From assembly GCF_005434915.1 (NCBI RefSeq), contig NZ_SKCG01000001.1:1301868-1365867 (forward strand): DNA of 64,000 nucleotides, in the 5' to 3' direction. The first letter of the stretch is position 1. The number at the start of each line of letters is the position of its first letter. Below are positions 60,349 to 64,000 of the stretch, in pieces. Source of the DNA: Aurantiacibacter suaedae (GTDB lineage: Bacteria > Pseudomonadota > Alphaproteobacteria > Sphingomonadales > Sphingomonadaceae). A program made the translations under genes and the position numbers. Under the pieces are notes generated by a model. It was not told where the DNA came from, did no database searches, and was given only the letters and a program-made list of their open reading frames with translations.

Positions 60349-63180
60349 ATGAAATGTAACGCGCGTAAACTTGCCGGCGTGTCTGTCTTTGCGCTCGCGC
60401 TGGGCGGTCTTGCGAGCCCTGCAACAGCGCAGATAAATCGCTCGCAGCCAGATTCACTGCCTGAAACAAGTGAGGCATCCGAGTCCGATACCTCCGGCAC
60501 GATCATCGTTACGGGGATTCGCGCCGCCCTTTCGGAAGCGATCGAAACGCGCCGGGAATCGCCACAGGTTGTCGATTCGATCGTCGCAGAAGATATTGGC
60601 AAGCTGCCCGACAACAACGTGGTCGAAGCACTCCAGCGGCTAACCGGCGTTCAGGTCACCAACCGCGAGGGCGGGGAAACCAACACGCTGTCAATTCGGG
60701 GCCTGCCCGATGCGCTGACCACCTTTAACGGTCGCAAGATCTTCACCGCTTCAGGAACCGCTTTCGCGCTGGCCGATATTCCTGCCAACCTTGTCAGCAG
60801 GATCGACGTGTACAAGACGCGTTCGGCCACTCAGATCGAAACCGGCCTTGCCGGTCAGGTCAATGTCGTCACGCGCCGCCCGCTCGATTTCGATGGCTTT
60901 GCAATTTCCGTCAATGCCCGCGGCGTTTACAACGAAGCGGCTGATTCCTTCAATCCGAACGGCAGCTTGCTGGTGAGCAACCGTTGGGAAACGGGAGCGG
61001 GCGATATCGGCGTGCTCGTAGCAGCAAGCTATGCGAAGACCGAATATCGCGACATGAGCCTGTTTTCAGGCGCGCTAGTGCCCTTTGCGACCGAGAACCC
61101 TCCGCCCGGGTTCGCCCCTCTGGAACGCATTTTCCCCGAGACCGGGGCGTGGACGCCGGGCCTGGAAACCGGCCTGCCCACCGATGCTGGGGCGACCTTC
61201 ACGCTGAACGGAGTGGAAACGCCATACTATCTTTCCCGCGATGCGAACTTTGCGCCTGACGTCTATGGCGAAAGGGAGCGTCCGGCAATCAACGCGGCTC
61301 TTCAGTGGGCGCCGAATTCGTCGAGCACCTATACGGTCGAGTTTCTTTATAACGGCTTTCGCTCGACCACATTCAACAACCTGCATTTCACTTTTGTCGA
61401 TTTCTGGGGGGCACTCGGATCGGATCCGGGATCGACCTTTAATGTCTATGATGGAACCAATATCATCTCCGACCGCGTGGCCGGTGACGTGTTCGGATTC
61501 CAGAGTGGCGATTTCACGGACAATAAGACCGACAGCTATGTCGGCGCATTCAACGCGGACTGGGCGATCGGCGATAACCTCAACATCACTACCGACTTGT
61601 CCTATCAGTGGAGCAAGTTCGAAACGCAGTTCCTGGCTAGCCGCCTGACCAGGGTCGCGTCGCAGATCGCGGTGGATTTCAATGCAGATGATGGCGTTCC
61701 GAGCTGGAACTTCAGCGACAACGCTCTGCTTTACGATCCGTCTGTATGGACGGTGGGCGAACTTTACGACAACGCCAGCACCTCGCAAGGTGACGCGATC
61801 ACCTGGCAGACCGATGGTGTGTACGAGTTTGACGGAAGCTTTCTGAAGGCGTTCCGGGCCGGGTTCCGCTACGACGAGCGCGGGGCAGCGGATACGATCC
61901 GCGAACAGGACGCACCGGCACTTGGTCAGCCGCTCACCAACCTTCCCAGCGAATCCTATTTCATCAGCGACGATTTCTTCAATGGCCGCGCCGACGTGCC
62001 GATGTCGTGGATCAACATCAGTGGCGAATACCTGCAGGCCAATGCCGACGAAATCCGCCGACTTTATCGTGACAGCGTCGATCCTGGCATTCTGCTTTCG
62101 GACGAATTGAGCCAGATAAAGACCTTCGACATCTCCGAACGAACGCTTTCTGCCTATGGCGAAGTGGATCTCGAGCAATATGTCGGTGACGTCCGCCTCT
62201 TCCTGCAAGCGGGCTTGCGCTATGTAAACGTCAACACCGATCTGACCTTTACCGACCGTCTGACGGGGACAACCCTCGATGACGGGGCGAAGGCTAGCGA
62301 ATTCCTACCATCGTTGACCGCCGTGGCCGATCTCACCGACAATTTCCGGGTGAAGTTCAACTACGGCCGCACCCTACGCCGCCCTGCGTTTGCCGATCTC
62401 AATCCCTATTTCGCGCTTACCGGCGACCTTACCGACGTCGGCCGCGGGAGCGGGACCGGCGGCAACCCCGAACTCGAACCGACCCGGTCAACCAACTACG
62501 ACCTGTCGCTCGAGTGGTACTTCCAGCCGGGTAGTGCGATCTTCCTGACCGCTTTCAAACGCGATGTGAAGGGCTTGGTCGTTCCGCTCACGACCTTGCT
62601 GACGATCCCTGGAACCGGCCTCAATACCGACCGATTTGCCGTAACCCGCCCCGAAAATGCCTCGCAGGGTGAACTCAAGGGCCTAGAACTGGGCTTTGTA
62701 TACTTCCCCGATCTTCCCGGCATCCTCAATGGCCTGGGCGCGACCGGCAGCCTTACCGTGCTCGATAGCAGCCAGAACATCCCGATCTCTAACGAAGCCG
62801 GCCAGATCGTCGATGAAACCGAAAGCGATTTCTTCGGCGTATCAGACCTGTCTTATAACATTACCGCTGCCTATGATCGCGGAGCGCTTGGCCTGCGCCT
62901 GTCTTACGTTTGGCGGGAAAACTTCCTCAACAACAACGAGAGCCGTCTCTTCGCCAATCCGATCGGAATCTGGCGGCGGCCCGAACGCAGCCTGGATTTC
63001 CAGCTCAACTACAATATCAACGAGCGCATTGGCGTGAGCTTCGACGCGGTAAATCTGACGAAAGAACTTCAGCAGAGCTATTACCGCTTCGGCGATTTTG
63101 GCGGACCCGATCAGTTCAACCTTGGCAACACACTTTTGGCCCGAACCTTCGCGATAGGTGTGCGCTACAATTTCAATTAA
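60349..63180 (+). CDS. TonB-dependent receptor, carbohydrate-type
   Basis: A 943-residue outer-membrane receptor. Signal peptide ends at ASPATAQI near 27; TonB-box-like GTIIVTGIRAALSEAIETR near 51, the form seen in plant-polysaccharide receptors of Caulobacter and Xanthomonas; plug motifs IGKLPDNNVVEALQRLTGV and TLSIRGLPDALTTFNGR; barrel ending in FAIGVRYNFN. GGGAGGA precedes the ATG. Placed beside secreted GH51 with a regulon palindrome in front, it is the best candidate for uptake of arabinan or arabinogalactan oligomers across the outer membrane. A terminator follows 13 bp after the stop. Confidence 0.92.
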   Translation: MKCNARKLAGVSVFALALGGLASPATAQINRSQPDSLPETSEASESDTSGTIIVTGIRAALSEAIETRRESPQVVDSIVAEDIGKLPDNNVVEALQRLTGVQVTNREGGETNTLSIRGLPDALTTFNGRKIFTASGTAFALADIPANLVSRIDVYKTRSATQIETGLAGQVNVVTRRPLDFDGFAISVNARGVYNEAADSFNPNGSLLVSNRWETGAGDIGVLVAASYAKTEYRDMSLFSGALVPFATENPPPGFAPLERIFPETGAWTPGLETGLPTDAGATFTLNGVETPYYLSRDANFAPDVYGERERPAINAALQWAPNSSSTYTVEFLYNGFRSTTFNNLHFTFVDFWGALGSDPGSTFNVYDGTNIISDRVAGDVFGFQSGDFTDNKTDSYVGAFNADWAIGDNLNITTDLSYQWSKFETQFLASRLTRVASQIAVDFNADDGVPSWNFSDNALLYDPSVWTVGELYDNASTSQGDAITWQTDGVYEFDGSFLKAFRAGFRYDERGAADTIREQDAPALGQPLTNLPSESYFISDDFFNGRADVPMSWINISGEYLQANADEIRRLYRDSVDPGILLSDELSQIKTFDISERTLSAYGEVDLEQYVGDVRLFLQAGLRYVNVNTDLTFTDRLTGTTLDDGAKASEFLPSLTAVADLTDNFRVKFNYGRTLRRPAFADLNPYFALTGDLTDVGRGSGTGGNPELEPTRSTNYDLSLEWYFQPGSAIFLTAFKRDVKGLVVPLTTLLTIPGTGLNTDRFAVTRPENASQGELKGLELGFVYFPDLPGILNGLGATGSLTVLDSSQNIPISNEAGQIVDETESDFFGVSDLSYNITAAYDRGALGLRLSYVWRENFLNNNESRLFANPIGIWRRPERSLDFQLNYNINERIGVSFDAVNLTKELQQSYYRFGDFGGPDQFNLGNTLLARTFAIGVRYNFN

Positions 63181-63192
63181 CGGTCTCTCCCA

Positions 63193-63228
63193 GGCGGGTC
63201 GGCATCGCTGCCGGCCCGCCACCCTTTT
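63193..63228 (+). terminator. Rho-independent terminator after the last TonB receptor
   Basis: GGCGGGTCGGCA (63193-63204) pairs with TGCCGGCCCGCC (63209-63220) over 12 bp with one G-T pair, followed by ACCCTTTTCC. Confidence 0.8.
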
Positions 63229-63881
63229 CCGGTCGCAAATGCGCCGCTGGGGCGCAATCTAGAGAAAACTTTTCTGCCGTTTCAGCACCAGCCCTTCTGC
63301 GCTGAAGGCTGTCAGGCGAACCTCAGTTTGCTCGCCAAACTTGGGCGACGCGCTGCGCATTTTTAAAACGAGTGTGATCCGCCGACACGGCATGCCCAAA
63401 GCGCACCGCTGTGCTGGCGCGAGCGGCGCGCTGCGCCAAAGCGCTCAATTCGGTTTTCGTTTATCTAAAGGATCGCGTTGGAGCAAATTTAGCAGACTTT
63501 CCCCTCCCAACCGTGAGCGATCCGATGCCGTACCTTGTGTATCAGGACCGCGCGCGCGGAGTGTGGGCTGGAGCGGTCTTGCTCGCCTGCTTTAAATGCG
63601 GCCAAGCCATAGATTGCCTGATCACGAAACCGCCTCCGCTCTCCACGATATCTGTGCGATGACTGCTTGCGGTTCAGTTCTCCGCAGAGCGACGGCAAGC
63701 GTGCATACCGCTTGCAGCTTCTAGCCTAGCTTGGAACCATGCGCGTTGGTCCAATGCGGTTTCTCCTGCTTGTCCGTTCGTATGAGCCTAGGGCAGATCG
63801 TTTCCGCCTGGCGCGAACTGGCGCGGAACGCAGAAAGCCCGCCGCGGTTGTCGACGGCTGTATGTATTATCGTGGGAAGGC
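63229..63881. other. Gene-poor spacer before tRNA-fMet
   Basis: About 650 bp. Short frames are open on both strands (the longest 84 codons at 63341), but none has a convincing ribosome site, family resemblance or neighbour link. No repeat, integrase remnant or RNA gene is recognised. It may be an old degraded junction beside the tRNA gene. Confidence 0.5.
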
Positions 63882-63958
<77 letters not shown>

Positions 63959-64000
63959 TTACCGTGTTTTGCCTCAGGCGCCTGCGGGTCCATACGGCCC

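Noticed and set aside
36613..63228. Sugar locus as a recent genomic island next to tRNA-fMet
   Set aside because: Spacers are AT-richer, but coding GC and codon style look like the rest, and I see no integrase, direct att repeat or insertion sequence.

Overview
The window is GC-rich, densely packed alphaproteobacterial DNA. Its gene content points to Sphingomonadales, most likely an Erythrobacteraceae-type organism: five large TonB-dependent receptors, paired YdcH/DUF465 proteins, a TonB receptor-phytase operon, an I78 inhibitor lipoprotein, and oxidative (non-phosphorylating) sugar catabolism. The taxonomic call is inference from protein style, because no marker gene is present.

Layout. 0-2.2 kb: tail of an unknown gene, two YdcH proteins, nhaA and tRNA-Gly(CCC). 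2.5-9.2 kb: a BCCT osmolyte carrier, a TonB receptor and a TPR-sulfotransferase. 9.4-12.8 kb: a four-gene operon of class II aldolase, HAD phosphatase, DhaL and DhaK that ends in a clear terminator. 12.9-17 kb: RlpA, a TauD-like dioxygenase, an I78 inhibitor lipoprotein, RidA, CysQ and a TauE/SafE permease. 17-22.7 kb (minus strand): a phytate operon of TonB receptor, beta-propeller phytase, PhoX-type phosphatase and low-molecular-weight phosphatase, preceded by a Pho-box-like 11-nt direct repeat. 22.8-31.5 kb: a little-understood cluster of two MarR regulators, DUF3237-CocE-DUF3237, a TonB receptor, an SnoaL-like protein and an aromatic-acid-type MFS carrier, with near-identical GTTGA-N4-TCAAC palindromes at two promoters. 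31.6-63.2 kb: a secreted hydrolase, a TonB receptor and then a large arabinan/galactan utilisation locus. 63.9 kb: initiator tRNA-Met.

The sugar locus reads as a full route. Secreted GH43 and GH51 enzymes and an esterase trim arabinan. TonB receptors bring oligomers across the outer membrane. An ABC importer takes oligosaccharides and an FucP-type MFS takes monosaccharides across the inner membrane, and a cytoplasmic GH51 finishes hydrolysis. A Gfo/Idh dehydrogenase, an SMP-30 lactonase, an IlvD/Edd dehydratase, an AraD1/FAH dehydratase and a semialdehyde dehydrogenase would convert L-arabinose to 2-oxoglutarate. A 2-keto-3-deoxygalactonate kinase and a 6-phospho-aldolase would give the parallel D-galactose (De Ley-Doudoroff) branch to pyruvate and glyceraldehyde 3-phosphate. 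A DgoR-like FadR-family regulator sits in the middle, and a palindrome close to TTGTC-N-GACAA recurs before nearly every transcription unit of the locus, so I infer one regulon.
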